64,000 nucleotides of DNA from Solimonas thermocellulolyticum (GCF_040327995.1 NZ_JBEPIJ010000009.1:1-64000); one strand, 5' to 3'; shown: positions 1-9,080, numbered from the stretch's first letter. Numbers and translations are program-made. The notes: generated by a model from the letters alone, not told the origin.

Positions 1-52
1 GGGGAGCTGCGTCCAAAGCGCCGAAAATACCCTCACCGTGTCGTCAAATTGG

Positions 53-265
53 TCATTCCGAAACCAGAAAGCCTCCGCCCGTGCTCCAGGCGCGTCTATC
101 GGCTCGCTGGTGACGGATCCGGGTTAGCTGCCAGCCCTGCATCTTCCGGGTGTGGCAGTCCATCACCGAGGCCAGTGTCAACCAGCCATCGTGACCGCCC
201 CGCGCTCGGCACAGATCGGCGGCCCGGTGTTCCTCCGGCGCCGGGCGACCGTCGGCAGCGCGCTA
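53..265 (-). pseudogene. Remnant of an IS3-like transposase (DDE integrase core)
   Basis: Read on the minus strand, this stretch encodes DGWLTLASVMDCHTRKMQGW, which resembles the catalytic-core segment of IS3-family OrfB transposases (typical form: EGWLYLA-V-D--TRK--GW). The frame stops at 53-55 soon after this motif. Upstream residues match only weakly, and no full transposase or terminal repeats are visible, so it looks like a decayed fragment cut at both sides. The family assignment rests on one motif and is therefore tentative. It sits at the window edge, so more of the element may lie outside. Confidence 0.5.
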
Positions 266-397
266 CATGGCCTCTCCGCCCCGAGATGAGCCTTGGCGGT
301 AATCGGCGTTACATCACCCTCTGGCGCTGGTCGCGTAGGCATGAACGGGTTATCTTGACGTTTGCCCACCGCTGAATCAGGTCAAGGGGTAATCCGC

Positions 398-1543
398 GTG
401 ACTGCCGCGCATCCGTTCCGCAACGACGACCATGAAGCCTTCCGCCAACAAGTGCGCCGCTTCGTCGAGCGCGAGATCGCGCCGCACGTGGAGCGCTGGG
501 AGGCCGAGCAAACGCTGCCGCGTGAGCTGCACCGCAAGGCTGCCGAGGCTGGTCTGTTGCAGATCGGTTTTCCGGAGGCCTACGGCGGCGTCGAGGTACC
601 GGACCTCTACTACCTGATCGTGCTCACCGAGGAACTGGCGCGTGCCGGCAGCGGCGGCGTGATCGCGAGCCTGATGTCGCACGGCATCGGCACCCCGCCA
701 ATCGTGCATGCCGGCACGCACGAGCAGAAGCAGCGTTTCGTAGCACCGGTGCTCGCCGGCGAGAAAATTGCCGCCCTGGCCATCACCGAACCGAGCGGCG
801 GTTCGGACGTCGCCAACTTGAAGACGCGCGCCGTGCGCGACGGCGATCACTACATCGTCAACGGCACCAAGACCTTCATCACCTCGGGCCTGCGCGCCGA
901 TTTCATCACCACCGCCGTGCGTACCGGCGGTGACGGCATGGGCGGCATTTCCCTGCTGGTAATCGAGGGCGATACGCCGGGCCTGACGCGCACGCCTCTG
1001 CGGAAAATGGGCTGGTGGTGCTCGGACACGGCAACGCTGTATTTCGACAACTGCCACGTGCCGGTTGCCAATCGCATCGGTCCCGAGAACGCCGGCTTCA
1101 TGGCGATCATGATGAACTTCAACCACGAGCGCATCATGCTCGCCGCGCAGGCGCTGGCCTTCGCCCAGGTCTGCTACGACGAGTCGCTGGCCTACGCGCG
1201 CGAGCGCCAAACCTTTGGTCGTGCGCTGATCAAGAGTCAGGTGATCCGCCACAAGCTGGTCGACATGCGCATGCGCATCGAAGCCCTGCGCGCGAATCTC
1301 GACGTGCTCGCCTGGCGCGTCGCGCGCAAACAGATGCCGGTGGCCGAGGTCTGTCTGCTCAAGAACCTGGCGACGACGACGCTCGAATGGGTCGCCAACG
1401 AGGCGCTGCAGATCTTCGGCGGCGCCGGCTATCTGCAGGGGGCGAAGGTCGAGCGCATCTACCGTGAAACCAAGGTGCTGACGATCGGTGGCGGTTCACT
1501 GGAGATCATGAAGGATCTTGCCGCGCGGCAGATGGGGTATTGA
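398..1543 (+). CDS. Acyl-CoA dehydrogenase
   Basis: FAD-dependent acyl-CoA dehydrogenase of 381 residues, the usual family length, catalysing alpha,beta-desaturation of an acyl-CoA with electrons passed to ETF. The substrate-loop motif ITEPSGGSD lies near residue 130. The C-terminal motif has GGGS where short- and medium-chain enzymes carry the catalytic YEGT glutamate. A glutamate at about residue 244 (NHERIM) matches the helix-G catalytic glutamate of isovaleryl-CoA-type dehydrogenases. The GTG start at 398 is preferred because AAGGGG precedes it at 384-389; an in-frame TTG at 362 would add 12 residues. The substrate cannot be told from sequence. The last 75 bases, including the stop, recur in diverged form about 155 bases downstream. 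Confidence 0.9.
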   Translation: MTAAHPFRNDDHEAFRQQVRRFVEREIAPHVERWEAEQTLPRELHRKAAEAGLLQIGFPEAYGGVEVPDLYYLIVLTEELARAGSGGVIASLMSHGIGTPPIVHAGTHEQKQRFVAPVLAGEKIAALAITEPSGGSDVANLKTRAVRDGDHYIVNGTKTFITSGLRADFITTAVRTGGDGMGGISLLVIEGDTPGLTRTPLRKMGWWCSDTATLYFDNCHVPVANRIGPENAGFMAIMMNFNHERIMLAAQALAFAQVCYDESLAYARERQTFGRALIKSQVIRHKLVDMRMRIEALRANLDVLAWRVARKQMPVAEVCLLKNLATTTLEWVANEALQIFGGAGYLQGAKVERIYRETKVLTIGGGSLEIMKDLAARQMGY

Positions 1544-1576
1544 CGCGGTCGCACGGCGGCTCCCGCACCCACGCTC

Positions 1577-1594
1577 GCCCGCCACGCGGCGGGC
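1577..1594 (+). terminator. Stem-loop downstream of the acyl-CoA dehydrogenase
   Basis: GCCCGCC and GGCGGGC form a seven-pair stem around the loop ACGC. No T-run follows, so it may be a weak or Rho-assisted terminator, or only a byproduct of the deleted duplicate gene around it. Confidence 0.3.
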
Positions 1595-1627
1595 TCACGG
1601 CACCGTGTCGCCGCCGCACCGCTCGCC

Positions 1628-1702
1628 CAAGGTGCCTACGATCGGTGGCGGCTCGCTGGAGATCATGAAGGATCTCGCGGCGCGGCAGATGGGGTATTGA
1701 CG
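1628..1702 (+). pseudogene. Diverged duplicate of the acyl-CoA dehydrogenase 3' end
   Basis: These 75 bases match 1471-1545, the last codons and stop of the dehydrogenase gene, at 69 of 75 positions by direct comparison. Four differences are synonymous third-position changes (GGT/GGC, TCA/TCG, CTT/CTC, GCC/GCG); the other two change one Leu codon to Pro. Nothing homologous precedes the match. This is best read as the tail of a former second dehydrogenase gene whose body was deleted. The pattern of silent changes suggests the two copies diverged while both were translated. Confidence 0.75.
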
Positions 1703-1710
1703 TCCGCACG

Positions 1711-1740
1711 TTGACAATCAACTCGGCGACACCGTAAGAC
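1711..1740 (+). promoter_or_regulatory. Candidate sigma-70 promoter for the downstream lipoprotein
   Basis: A perfect TTGACA at 1711-1716 is followed, 18 bases on, by TAAGAC at 1735-1740. It lies about 55 bases before the start codon of the lipoprotein at 1795. The -10 element is weak. Confidence 0.4.
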
Positions 1741-1794
1741 GGCCCTCGACAAGACGAGACCCGGGCAACACGCCCGTTACGGAGGAGAGTCGCC

Positions 1795-4065
1795 ATGGAC
1801 CGACGATGCCGTGCTGCCGTCGGCGCCGTGCTGTCATCGTGCCTGTTCGTTGCCTGCGGCAGCAGCGAACCACCGACATCAATCGACACGCCGCAGGCAC
1901 CGTTGGTTGGCTCTCTGTACAACGGCCCCGAACCGCGGCCCGGACCGCCGATCCTGTACGCCCCGCCGCCGCGCGCACCGCAGCTCGAGAACACGGGTGT
2001 CTGGCGCGCCCCGCCGATCCTGATCTCCGGCGCCTCGGCCTACCGCGACGGCGAGTTCCTGTATCAGGACTTTCTGTTCGACGATCACGGCGCCAACGGC
2101 ACGCTGGAGAACGTCGTCGACATCGCCGCCGGACTCGATGGGGTCGCCGACGACGTCTTCTCGCGTCGCGGCGGCAGCTACCGCTACCCGCTCGATCCGG
2201 TGTATGCGAACAACGCCGCTGATCTGGTCGAGTTCCGTGTACGCGCACTCGACGAGGCCACGGCGTTCCGCGTGACTCTGAACACCCTACTCGATCCCGA
2301 CCGCGTCGGACTCACACTGGCGCTCGGTGACAGCGCCGAGCCGCGTGTGCTGCCGCGCGGCGCGAACGTCGTCGTACCGGCACGCTGGGCGCTGACGGTG
2401 TTCGAAGCGCAGGCGGAACTCGTCGATCTGGACACCGGGGAAGTGCTCGCCAGCGATCTGCCGGTCGACGTGGATCTCGAACGCGCGCAGATCCAATGGC
2501 GCGTGCCGCGCAGCGTCAGGGATCCGGGCCGCGAACGCATCGCGATGGCGTTCGGCGTCGGTCTGTGGGATACGACGGCCGATGCGTATCTGCTGCCGGG
2601 CGCGGTCGCCAGCGAGACCAGCCCCGGTGGCGCCCTCGGCTTGAGCGGCCCACCCGCGGCCTTCTTCAATGTCGCCTTTCGTTACGACGAGCCCGGGACC
2701 GAGCTTTTGCCGTCGCTGTTCACGGACCTCGTGCTCAACACCGCCTGGTGGCGCAACCAGCGCCAGGGCGCGGCGCTTGCCGCCGGCGACATCAGCGAGT
2801 TCCGCGCCATGGTGGACTTCGGCCGCCTGCGCGACGGTGTCCGCGACGACATGCCCAACCAGCCGGGCGGCACGCCGACGGTCGGCGCGATCAGCCGAAT
2901 TTTCGCCAGCCGCTTCACGCATGCGCCCGGCATCGATCCGGCGAACGACTGCGGCACCGCCCAGGGCTGCCTCGGCCGTTTCGGCGGTCAGTTGCAGCCC
3001 TACGCGCTGTACGTTCCGGATCGCGAAGCCCCGGACGGCGGCTTCGGCTTCACGCTGCTTTTGCACTCGCTGGCGGCCAATTATCACCAGTACCACGGCA
3101 CCCGCCATCAGCGGCAGCTCGGCGAACGCGGTCGCGGATATCTGGTCGCGACGCCGGCGGGCCGCGGTCCGGACGGCTGGTATGTCGAGACCGCCGGAGC
3201 CGATGCCTTCGAAGTCTGGAACGATGTCGCCCGGCACTATCCGCTGAATCCCAACTACGCGGCCGCGAGCGGTGTATCGATGGGTGGCTACGGCAGCTAC
3301 CGCTTCGCGACGCGCTATCCGGATCTGTTCGCGCGCGTGCACACCATCGTCGGCCCGCCTGCGGTCGGCATCTGGGTGCCGCCGCTGCAGCCGAGCCCGG
3401 GCCCGCAGTCGAACACCTTCGAAGCGCTGGCGTCTTTGCGCCATGTGCCGACGCTGATCTGGGCAGCGACGACCGATGAGCTGGTGCCCTATCCCGGGCC
3501 GCTGACACAAGCCCAGGAGCTCGATCGGCTCGGCTATCGCTATCGCTTCGAAAGCTACGCGCCGGCCGAGCATCTGACGTTCTCGTTCAATGACGAGTAC
3601 CAGCCCGGCGCCGACTTTCTGGGCGATCACGCGGTCGTGCGCAATCCGGCGCACATCAGCTACGTGGTCAACCCGCGCATGGACTTTGCGAACGTCGGCA
3701 TGGTCGCCGATCACGTCTACTGGCTGTCGGCACTGGCCACACGCGATGGCGAGCCCGGCAGCATCGACGCGGTTTCCGAGGGTTTCGGCGCGAGCGACGC
3801 CGAAGTATTGCCGACGCAGTTCGGCGCCGGGCTTTTGACCGGCGGCAACCTGCCGGCGATTGCCTACCTCAGCCAGTCACGCGATTGGGGTGATGCCCCC
3901 GCGGCCACGGCGGCCGACCGGCTGCGGCTCGTGCTGCGCAACATCGCGAGCCTCACCGTCCACCCCGAGCGCGCGCGCTTAAGCTGCGCTGCCGAACTGC
4001 AGGTCGACAGCGACGGCCCGGTGGAAGTCCGCTTCGCCGGCTGCGATCGCGTCGAGCGATATTGA
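1795..4065 (+). CDS. Secreted lipoprotein with an alpha/beta-hydrolase (prolyl-oligopeptidase-like) domain
   Basis: A 756-residue lipoprotein with a short signal sequence ending in a lipobox (LFVAC, predicted acylated Cys21), so it should be exported and lipid-anchored. Residues of roughly 380-650 look like an alpha/beta-hydrolase: the motif GVSMGGYGS carries a probable nucleophile near Ser495 and is followed by strand-rich sequence of the esterase/oligopeptidase type. The N-terminal half is unassigned. GGAGGAGAG precedes the ATG at a good distance. It is monocistronic: the gene behind it is convergent. The substrate is unknown; an ester, peptide or polyester hydrolase would fit. Hydrolase class is moderately certain, specific function is not. 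Confidence 0.75.
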   Translation: MDRRCRAAVGAVLSSCLFVACGSSEPPTSIDTPQAPLVGSLYNGPEPRPGPPILYAPPPRAPQLENTGVWRAPPILISGASAYRDGEFLYQDFLFDDHGANGTLENVVDIAAGLDGVADDVFSRRGGSYRYPLDPVYANNAADLVEFRVRALDEATAFRVTLNTLLDPDRVGLTLALGDSAEPRVLPRGANVVVPARWALTVFEAQAELVDLDTGEVLASDLPVDVDLERAQIQWRVPRSVRDPGRERIAMAFGVGLWDTTADAYLLPGAVASETSPGGALGLSGPPAAFFNVAFRYDEPGTELLPSLFTDLVLNTAWWRNQRQGAALAAGDISEFRAMVDFGRLRDGVRDDMPNQPGGTPTVGAISRIFASRFTHAPGIDPANDCGTAQGCLGRFGGQLQPYALYVPDREAPDGGFGFTLLLHSLAANYHQYHGTRHQRQLGERGRGYLVATPAGRGPDGWYVETAGADAFEVWNDVARHYPLNPNYAAASGVSMGGYGSYRFATRYPDLFARVHTIVGPPAVGIWVPPLQPSPGPQSNTFEALASLRHVPTLIWAATTDELVPYPGPLTQAQELDRLGYRYRFESYAPAEHLTFSFNDEYQPGADFLGDHAVVRNPAHISYVVNPRMDFANVGMVADHVYWLSALATRDGEPGSIDAVSEGFGASDAEVLPTQFGAGLLTGGNLPAIAYLSQSRDWGDAPAATAADRLRLVLRNIASLTVHPERARLSCAAELQVDSDGPVEVRFAGCDRVERY

Positions 4066-4098
4066 GGCGCCGGCGCGACTAGGCGCCGACGCATCCTC

Positions 4099-5382
4099 CT
4101 ACTCCTCTTGCGGCTCGCGCGCCACCGCGCAGCTCGAATGCACGTTGAGCGTCGCCGCAGCTGACAGCAGGCCGCCGGAGAAGGTCAGGCGCAGGCCGTT
4201 GGCGGCGGCGCTCGCCTCACCCAGCGGCGGCGTCGACAGCAGGTTCACCTCCTCGCCGCCGATGACCCCAAGCAGCGCCAGATACAGCGGCGCGAAACCC
4301 ACGCCGAAGCTTTCCTGCACGGTGCAGTTCGCGCCCTCGGCATCACAGGTGACGGTGTCGATCGTCACCTCGGACAGCAGTTCGGCGCTGAGCAACGAGG
4401 CACTGCGGCTGACCAAAAAGCCAGCCGGCCGGCCCACACGCAGCGGACTGGTCGGCGTCTGTGACACCGTCACCGAGACGCTGGACTGCGTGAGCAGACC
4501 GAGCGGGATGCTCATCGTGCCGAAGGTCTCGACATTGGCATCGAAAATCGCCGCCGGCTGCTGCACCTCACAGCCGAGGCAGGCCATCGAGGCTTCGTCG
4601 CTGAATACCGAGGGCGGTGCGATGAACTCGGTCTCGCAGAAGGCATTGAGCGGCTCGACCACGAGGGTCGCCGATGCGGACGCCGGGCTGATGCCCTGCG
4701 CATCGGCGATCGCACCGGTGATCTGCGCCGAACCGACGGCGAGAGTGCTGAAGTTGTCGTCGTCGGCCGGGTTGTCGGCGACGCTGGCGTCGCTGCTGGT
4801 CCAGGTGACGTCGAACATGCTCTCGTCGATCCGGCGCACCTGACCATCGGTGAACGCGCCGTAGATGTCGAACGGCACGTTGGCGCCGGCGGCGACGGTG
4901 TAGCGGTCGGCCGGATCGCGTGCCGTCGCCGACTGCGGGCGCACGTGATCGACCCCGACCAATTCGGCATCGGTGACGGTGACGAACGTCGACGCGCTTC
5001 GATCTTGGAACGTCGCCGTGATGCGCTGCGGCGTGGTGCTGGGTGCGACGCCGAGCACGACGCCGCGATCGTCAACGGTGGCGATCGCCGTGTCCATTTC
5101 CTGCCAGTCGACGCGCTCGGTCACATCCTCGTCGACGACGATCACGCCGTCCTCGGCACCTTCGGTTCCGGGGGGGACGGTCTGCTCGAACGTGGCGATG
5201 GCGCGAAAGCTCAGCGTGGTACCGGCCGGAATCTGCGAACCCTGCTGCGGATCGAGGGGCTGCACGCGCAGGCCGGTCAGGGTGACGATCGGCGTGAAGT
5301 CGGGGCTACGGATCCCGCCGTCTCCGCAAGCGGACAAAGCGGCTGCCAATGCAGCCGAAACCCAAAAACGCAACGCATTCAT
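4099..5382 (-). CDS. Lipoprotein with bacterial Ig-like (BIG2-type) domains
   Basis: A 427-residue predicted lipoprotein. Its signal peptide ends at ALSAC (acylated Cys19), and the start at 5382 is supported by GGGAG upstream. The body has repeated Ig-like patterns (for example VTWTSSDASVAD and SAQITGAIADAQG, plus an earlier 'WQEMDTAIATVDDRGVV' unit) typical of BIG2 surface-protein domains. No catalytic motif was seen. It resembles the lipoprotein at 38536-39990 in architecture. It is convergent with the hydrolase lipoprotein and divergent from the OmpA gene, with which it shares a 214-base upstream region. An envelope structural or adhesive role is inferred only. Confidence 0.75.
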   Translation of the reverse strand: MNALRFWVSAALAAALSACGDGGIRSPDFTPIVTLTGLRVQPLDPQQGSQIPAGTTLSFRAIATFEQTVPPGTEGAEDGVIVVDEDVTERVDWQEMDTAIATVDDRGVVLGVAPSTTPQRITATFQDRSASTFVTVTDAELVGVDHVRPQSATARDPADRYTVAAGANVPFDIYGAFTDGQVRRIDESMFDVTWTSSDASVADNPADDDNFSTLAVGSAQITGAIADAQGISPASASATLVVEPLNAFCETEFIAPPSVFSDEASMACLGCEVQQPAAIFDANVETFGTMSIPLGLLTQSSVSVTVSQTPTSPLRVGRPAGFLVSRSASLLSAELLSEVTIDTVTCDAEGANCTVQESFGVGFAPLYLALLGVIGGEEVNLLSTPPLGEASAAANGLRLTFSGGLLSAAATLNVHSSCAVAREPQEE

Positions 5383-5596
5383 CTGCCGACTCCCGCGCAA
5401 GAACCAGTGATGTCGAGTGGGCTGACCCAACTCTGCTTATTTACGGCTTTCGTGTGTCTCATCATAATGCATCTGCTTGCGCCGCAGCGGAACCGGCGGC
5501 GGCAAAACGTCAACTCAATTCACGGTAGAACCGCGACCTCCACACGCAATCGCGGGCGGTGGCCGGGGCCATTTCAGGGATCGGGAGATCGTCAAG

Positions 5597-7012
5597 ATGT
5601 CGAAGCATGCTCGGCTCGCCGCCGCTACAGTCCTTCTGGGCATCGTGGCCGGCGCGTCGGCCAAGGAGTTCGATGACCGCCTCTACGTCACCCCGATGAT
5701 CGGCGGCGTGTTCGCCGATTCCGATGTGGGTCCGCTGGGCGGCATCGTCGTCGGCAAGAACGTCTCGCCGCGGTTCGGTGTCGAGCTGGATCTCAACTAC
5801 AGTGCCCTCGACGTCAGCCACCTGCCCGCGGAAAACGATTACGAGCGCCTCACGCTGGGCGTGAACCTGCTCGGCTACTTCGCTGCGGATACCGCGAACG
5901 TGCGTCCGTTTCTGCTCGCCCACGGCAATCTGCGCAGCCTCGACTTCCTCGGCGTGGGGCTGGACGGAGCCGGTGTCGCCGTCGGAGGCGGCGCGCTGTT
6001 CAAGCTGGCGCCGAAGTGGGATGCGCGTCTGGACGTGCGCTACAACCTCGATTTCATCGGCGAGCGCACCGAGAACAACGTCACCGTGCCCGAGGACACC
6101 TTCTACCTGTGGAGCACCGGGCTGGGCGTGAGCTACAAGTTCGGCGCCGACCCGTACGACGCCGACGGTGACGGCGTGCCCGACCACCTCGACAAGTGTC
6201 CGGACACGCCCGCGGGTGTCGCCGTGTACTCCGACGGCTGCCCGATGGACTTGGACGGCGACGGGGTGCCGGACTACCTCGACAAATGCCCGAACACGCC
6301 CAAGGGCGTGCTCGTCGGGCAGGACGGCTGCGAGCTCGACAGTGATGGCGACGGCGTGCCCGACAGCCTCGACCAGTGCCCGAACACCCCGCGCGGCGCC
6401 CGCGTCAATGCGGTGGGCTGCCCGCTCGATGCCGACGGCGACGGCGTGCCGGACGGCCTCGACCGCTGCCCGGATTCCCCGCCCGGCCTGCCGGTCGGCC
6501 CCGACGGCTGCCCGCTGGATTCGGACGGCGACGGCGTGCCGGATCACCTCGACGAGTGCCCGAACACACCGCCGGGCGCCAAGGTGCTACCAAACGGCTG
6601 CGCACTCGAGGGCGACTGCCGCAAGCCGCGCCCCGGCGAGCAGGTGGACGCCAACGGCTGTGCTATCGACCGCAGCTTCATCCTGCGCGGCGTCAAGTTC
6701 GAGTTCGACTCGGACCGCCTGACGCCGGAGGCGCGCGAGATCCTCAACGAGGTGGCCGAGACGCTCAAGGCCTATCCCAACATCGACGTCGAGCTCGAAG
6801 GCCACACCGACGCCATCGGCTCGGACAACTACAACCTCGGCTTGTCGGAGCGCCGCGCGATCTCGGTCAAGGCCTACCTCGAAGGCCGCGGCATCCAGGC
6901 ACGGCGCATGCGCCCCGTGGGCTATGGCGAGAGCCAGCCGATCGCCAGCAACGACACCGAGGAAGGCCGCGAGGAGAACCGTCGCGTCGAACTGACGGTC
7001 ATCGAGGACTGA
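5597..7012 (+). CDS. OmpA-family outer-membrane protein with thrombospondin type 3 repeats
   Basis: A 471-residue outer-membrane protein. A signal peptide with the cleavage motif ASA ends at residue 22. Residues 23-187 look like an eight-strand beta barrel. Residues 188-337 are five 30-residue DxDGDGVPD...CP repeats, the calcium-binding thrombospondin type 3 pattern. Residues of about 360-471 are an OmpA C-terminal peptidoglycan-binding domain (FDSDRLTPEA, GHTDAIGSDNYN, LSERRA, GYGESQP). The ATG at 5597 was chosen over upstream in-frame starts because the signal peptide begins there and GGGAG precedes it. It probably tethers the outer membrane to the cell wall, like OprF-type porins. A strong terminator follows. 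Confidence 0.9.
   Translation: MSKHARLAAATVLLGIVAGASAKEFDDRLYVTPMIGGVFADSDVGPLGGIVVGKNVSPRFGVELDLNYSALDVSHLPAENDYERLTLGVNLLGYFAADTANVRPFLLAHGNLRSLDFLGVGLDGAGVAVGGGALFKLAPKWDARLDVRYNLDFIGERTENNVTVPEDTFYLWSTGLGVSYKFGADPYDADGDGVPDHLDKCPDTPAGVAVYSDGCPMDLDGDGVPDYLDKCPNTPKGVLVGQDGCELDSDGDGVPDSLDQCPNTPRGARVNAVGCPLDADGDGVPDGLDRCPDSPPGLPVGPDGCPLDSDGDGVPDHLDECPNTPPGAKVLPNGCALEGDCRKPRPGEQVDANGCAIDRSFILRGVKFEFDSDRLTPEAREILNEVAETLKAYPNIDVELEGHTDAIGSDNYNLGLSERRAISVKAYLEGRGIQARRMRPVGYGESQPIASNDTEEGREENRRVELTVIED
6158..6607 (+). repeat. Five in-frame 90-base repeats coding thrombospondin type 3 units
   Basis: The core GACGGCGTGCC recurs with an exact 90-base period, ending at 6180, 6270, 6360, 6450 and 6540 (with one variant base in the second unit). 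Each unit encodes 30 residues with DxDGDGVPD, a CP pair and a closing GC. Confidence 0.9.
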
Positions 7013-7032
7013 AACCGAAACGGCCGTCGTGA

Positions 7033-7067
7033 CGAAGAACCCCGCTCGCGAGCGGGGTTCTTCGTTT
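7033..7067 (+). terminator. Rho-independent terminator after the OmpA gene
   Basis: CGAAGAACCCCGCTCG at 7033-7048 is followed directly by its exact reverse complement at 7049-7064 and then TTT. It ends the OmpA transcript and lies between two convergent genes, so it may also stop the carboxylase transcript from the other side. Confidence 0.85.
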
Positions 7068-7082
7068 GCGCCGGCAACGGCG

Positions 7083-9080
7083 TCAGTCGGTCTGCGGCTC
7101 GACCTGGACCAGCAACTGACGGTTCTTGACCTGCTGTCCGGCCTGTGCGCCGACTGCGATGACCTTGCCTGCGACCGGCAACGAGAGCTGGAACTCCATC
7201 TTCATCGCCTCGAGCACCGCCAGCGTCTGACCCTTGGCCACGGTGTCGCCGACCTGCACGTGCACGGCGACGAGCTTGCCGTCGGAGTGCGCGAGCAGAC
7301 GGCCATCGGAACCGGCGGATGCGGCCTCGACCGGCGCCAGGGTGACATCTTCGTAGCAGTACACCTCGCCTTCGGCATCGAGCCACATGCGATTGCCGTC
7401 GCGCGCGGTTCTGGCCTTGCCCTGCACTCCGTCACAGATGTAGTGGAACTCGTGCGCGAGATTGCGCACGACGTCGATCACCAGCGTCTGCCCCGAAATG
7501 ACGATGGTGAATACATGGCCGTCGTGCACGAGCACCTCCAGATCGTGCGTCTGGTCGCGCCACTTCAGCCGGTAGTCCGCGGGCGACTCGTGCGAGCTGT
7601 GCCAGCCGATGAACTCGGGCGCGAGATCGTGCGCCGCGGCGAGCGCGAAGGCCTCGTCCATGTACAGCGCCACCGCGGCCAGCGCGTAGTGACGCGGCGT
7701 CGGCTGCATCGCCGCAATCGTCTGCGTAGGGAAATGCTGGCCGATGAAGCCGGTGGAGAAGTCGCCGCCGGCGAAGGCCTCGTGTGCGAGGATGCGCCGC
7801 AGATATGCCTTGTTGCTGACGACACCGAGCAGGGTCGTGTCGTCGAGGGCGTGCAGCAATCGCGTGCGCGCGGTGTCGCGATCCTCGCCCCAGGCGATCA
7901 GCTTGGCCTGCATCGAGTCGTAGTACGGACTGATCCGCTGACCTTGCTGCAGATAGCTGTCGACGCGGATGCCGACCCCGGACGCCGGCCGCCAGGCGAG
8001 CACGGTGCCGGTCTGCGGCAGGTAGTTCTGCAGCGGATCCTCGGCGCACAGCCGCACTTCGATGGCCCAGCCGCGGCGGCGTGCCAGCACCTCGTCCTGC
8101 GACATTGGCAGTACCTCGCCCTGGGCGACGCGTAGCTGCCACTCGACCAGATCGATGCCGTAGACGAGCTCGGTCACCGGGTGCTCGACCTGCAAGCGCG
8201 TGTTCATCTCCAGGAAATAAAACGCGCCGTCGCGTGCGAGCATGAACTCCACCGTGCCTGCGCCGACGTAGTTCACCGCTCTGGCGGCCGCGACCGCGGC
8301 CGCGCCCATCCGCGCACGCAGCGTCTCGTCGACCGCGGGGCTCGGCGCTTCCTCGACGACTTTCTGGTTACGGCGCTGCACCGAGCAGTCGCGCTCGCCC
8401 AGATGGATCACGTTGCCGTGGCGATCGCCGAACACCTGGATCTCGACGTGACGCGCATCCAACACCGCCTTCTCGATGAGCAACTGGCCGGAACCGAAGG
8501 CGTTCTCGGCCTCGCTGCGCGCAGAGCGGATGTTCTCCAGCAGCGCGGCCGCGTCATGAACCAGACGCATGCCGCGACCGCCGCCGCCGGCGGCGGCCTT
8601 GATCATCACCGGCAGGCCGATCTTCTTCGACTCCGCCACCAGCGTCTCGTCGGACTGATCATTGCCCTGATACCCGGGCACGCAGGGCACGCCGGCCTCG
8701 ATCATGCGGATCTTGGAGGCCGACTTGTTCCCCATCGCCTCGATCGAGGCCGGGTCCGGGCCGATGAAGACGAGTCCCGCGTCCTGCACCGCCTGCGCGA
8801 AAGCCTCGCGCTCGGACAGGAAGCCGTAGCCGGGATGGATCGCCTGCGCGCCTGACGTCCTCGCCGCGGCGATGATCTTGTCGATCGCCAGATACGAGTC
8901 CTTGGCCGGCCCCGGACCGATGTGCACGGCCTCGTCCGCCTCCAGCACGTGCAGCGCATCGGCATCGGCGTCGCTGTAGACCGCGACGGTGCGGTAGCCG
9001 AGGCGCTTGGCCCCGCGGATCACGCGCACTGCGATCTCGCCCCGGTTGGCGACCAGTACCTTGTCGAATCGTTTGGTCAT
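7083..9080 (-). CDS. Biotin-dependent acyl-CoA carboxylase alpha subunit (biotin carboxylase + biotin carrier)
   Basis: A 665-residue alpha subunit of a two-subunit acyl-CoA carboxylase, as in methylcrotonyl-, propionyl- or geranyl-CoA carboxylases. The N-terminal biotin carboxylase/ATP-grasp part begins KVLVANRGEIAVRVIRGAKR and includes the glycine-rich AAAGGGGRGM loop and EMNTRLQVEHPVTE. The C-terminal carrier domain has AMKMEF with the biotinyl lysine at about Lys627. It is the last gene of a four-gene run (carboxyltransferase, dehydrogenase, hydratase, alpha), the order atuC-D-E-F. The TetR neighbour and lack of an HMG-CoA lyase gene favour geranyl-CoA-type over methylcrotonyl-CoA carboxylase. 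The 124 bases before it hold no gene. Confidence 0.9.
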   Translation of the reverse strand: MTKRFDKVLVANRGEIAVRVIRGAKRLGYRTVAVYSDADADALHVLEADEAVHIGPGPAKDSYLAIDKIIAAARTSGAQAIHPGYGFLSEREAFAQAVQDAGLVFIGPDPASIEAMGNKSASKIRMIEAGVPCVPGYQGNDQSDETLVAESKKIGLPVMIKAAAGGGGRGMRLVHDAAALLENIRSARSEAENAFGSGQLLIEKAVLDARHVEIQVFGDRHGNVIHLGERDCSVQRRNQKVVEEAPSPAVDETLRARMGAAAVAAARAVNYVGAGTVEFMLARDGAFYFLEMNTRLQVEHPVTELVYGIDLVEWQLRVAQGEVLPMSQDEVLARRRGWAIEVRLCAEDPLQNYLPQTGTVLAWRPASGVGIRVDSYLQQGQRISPYYDSMQAKLIAWGEDRDTARTRLLHALDDTTLLGVVSNKAYLRRILAHEAFAGGDFSTGFIGQHFPTQTIAAMQPTPRHYALAAVALYMDEAFALAAAHDLAPEFIGWHSSHESPADYRLKWRDQTHDLEVLVHDGHVFTIVISGQTLVIDVVRNLAHEFHYICDGVQGKARTARDGNRMWLDAEGEVYCYEDVTLAPVEAASAGSDGRLLAHSDGKLVAVHVQVGDTVAKGQTLAVLEAMKMEFQLSLPVAGKVIAVGAQAGQQVKNRQLLVQVEPQTD

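Noticed and set aside
49..375. A 108-codon plus-strand frame at the left edge
   Set aside because: The translation is low-complexity Arg/Pro/Ser; the minus strand carries a transposase motif instead.
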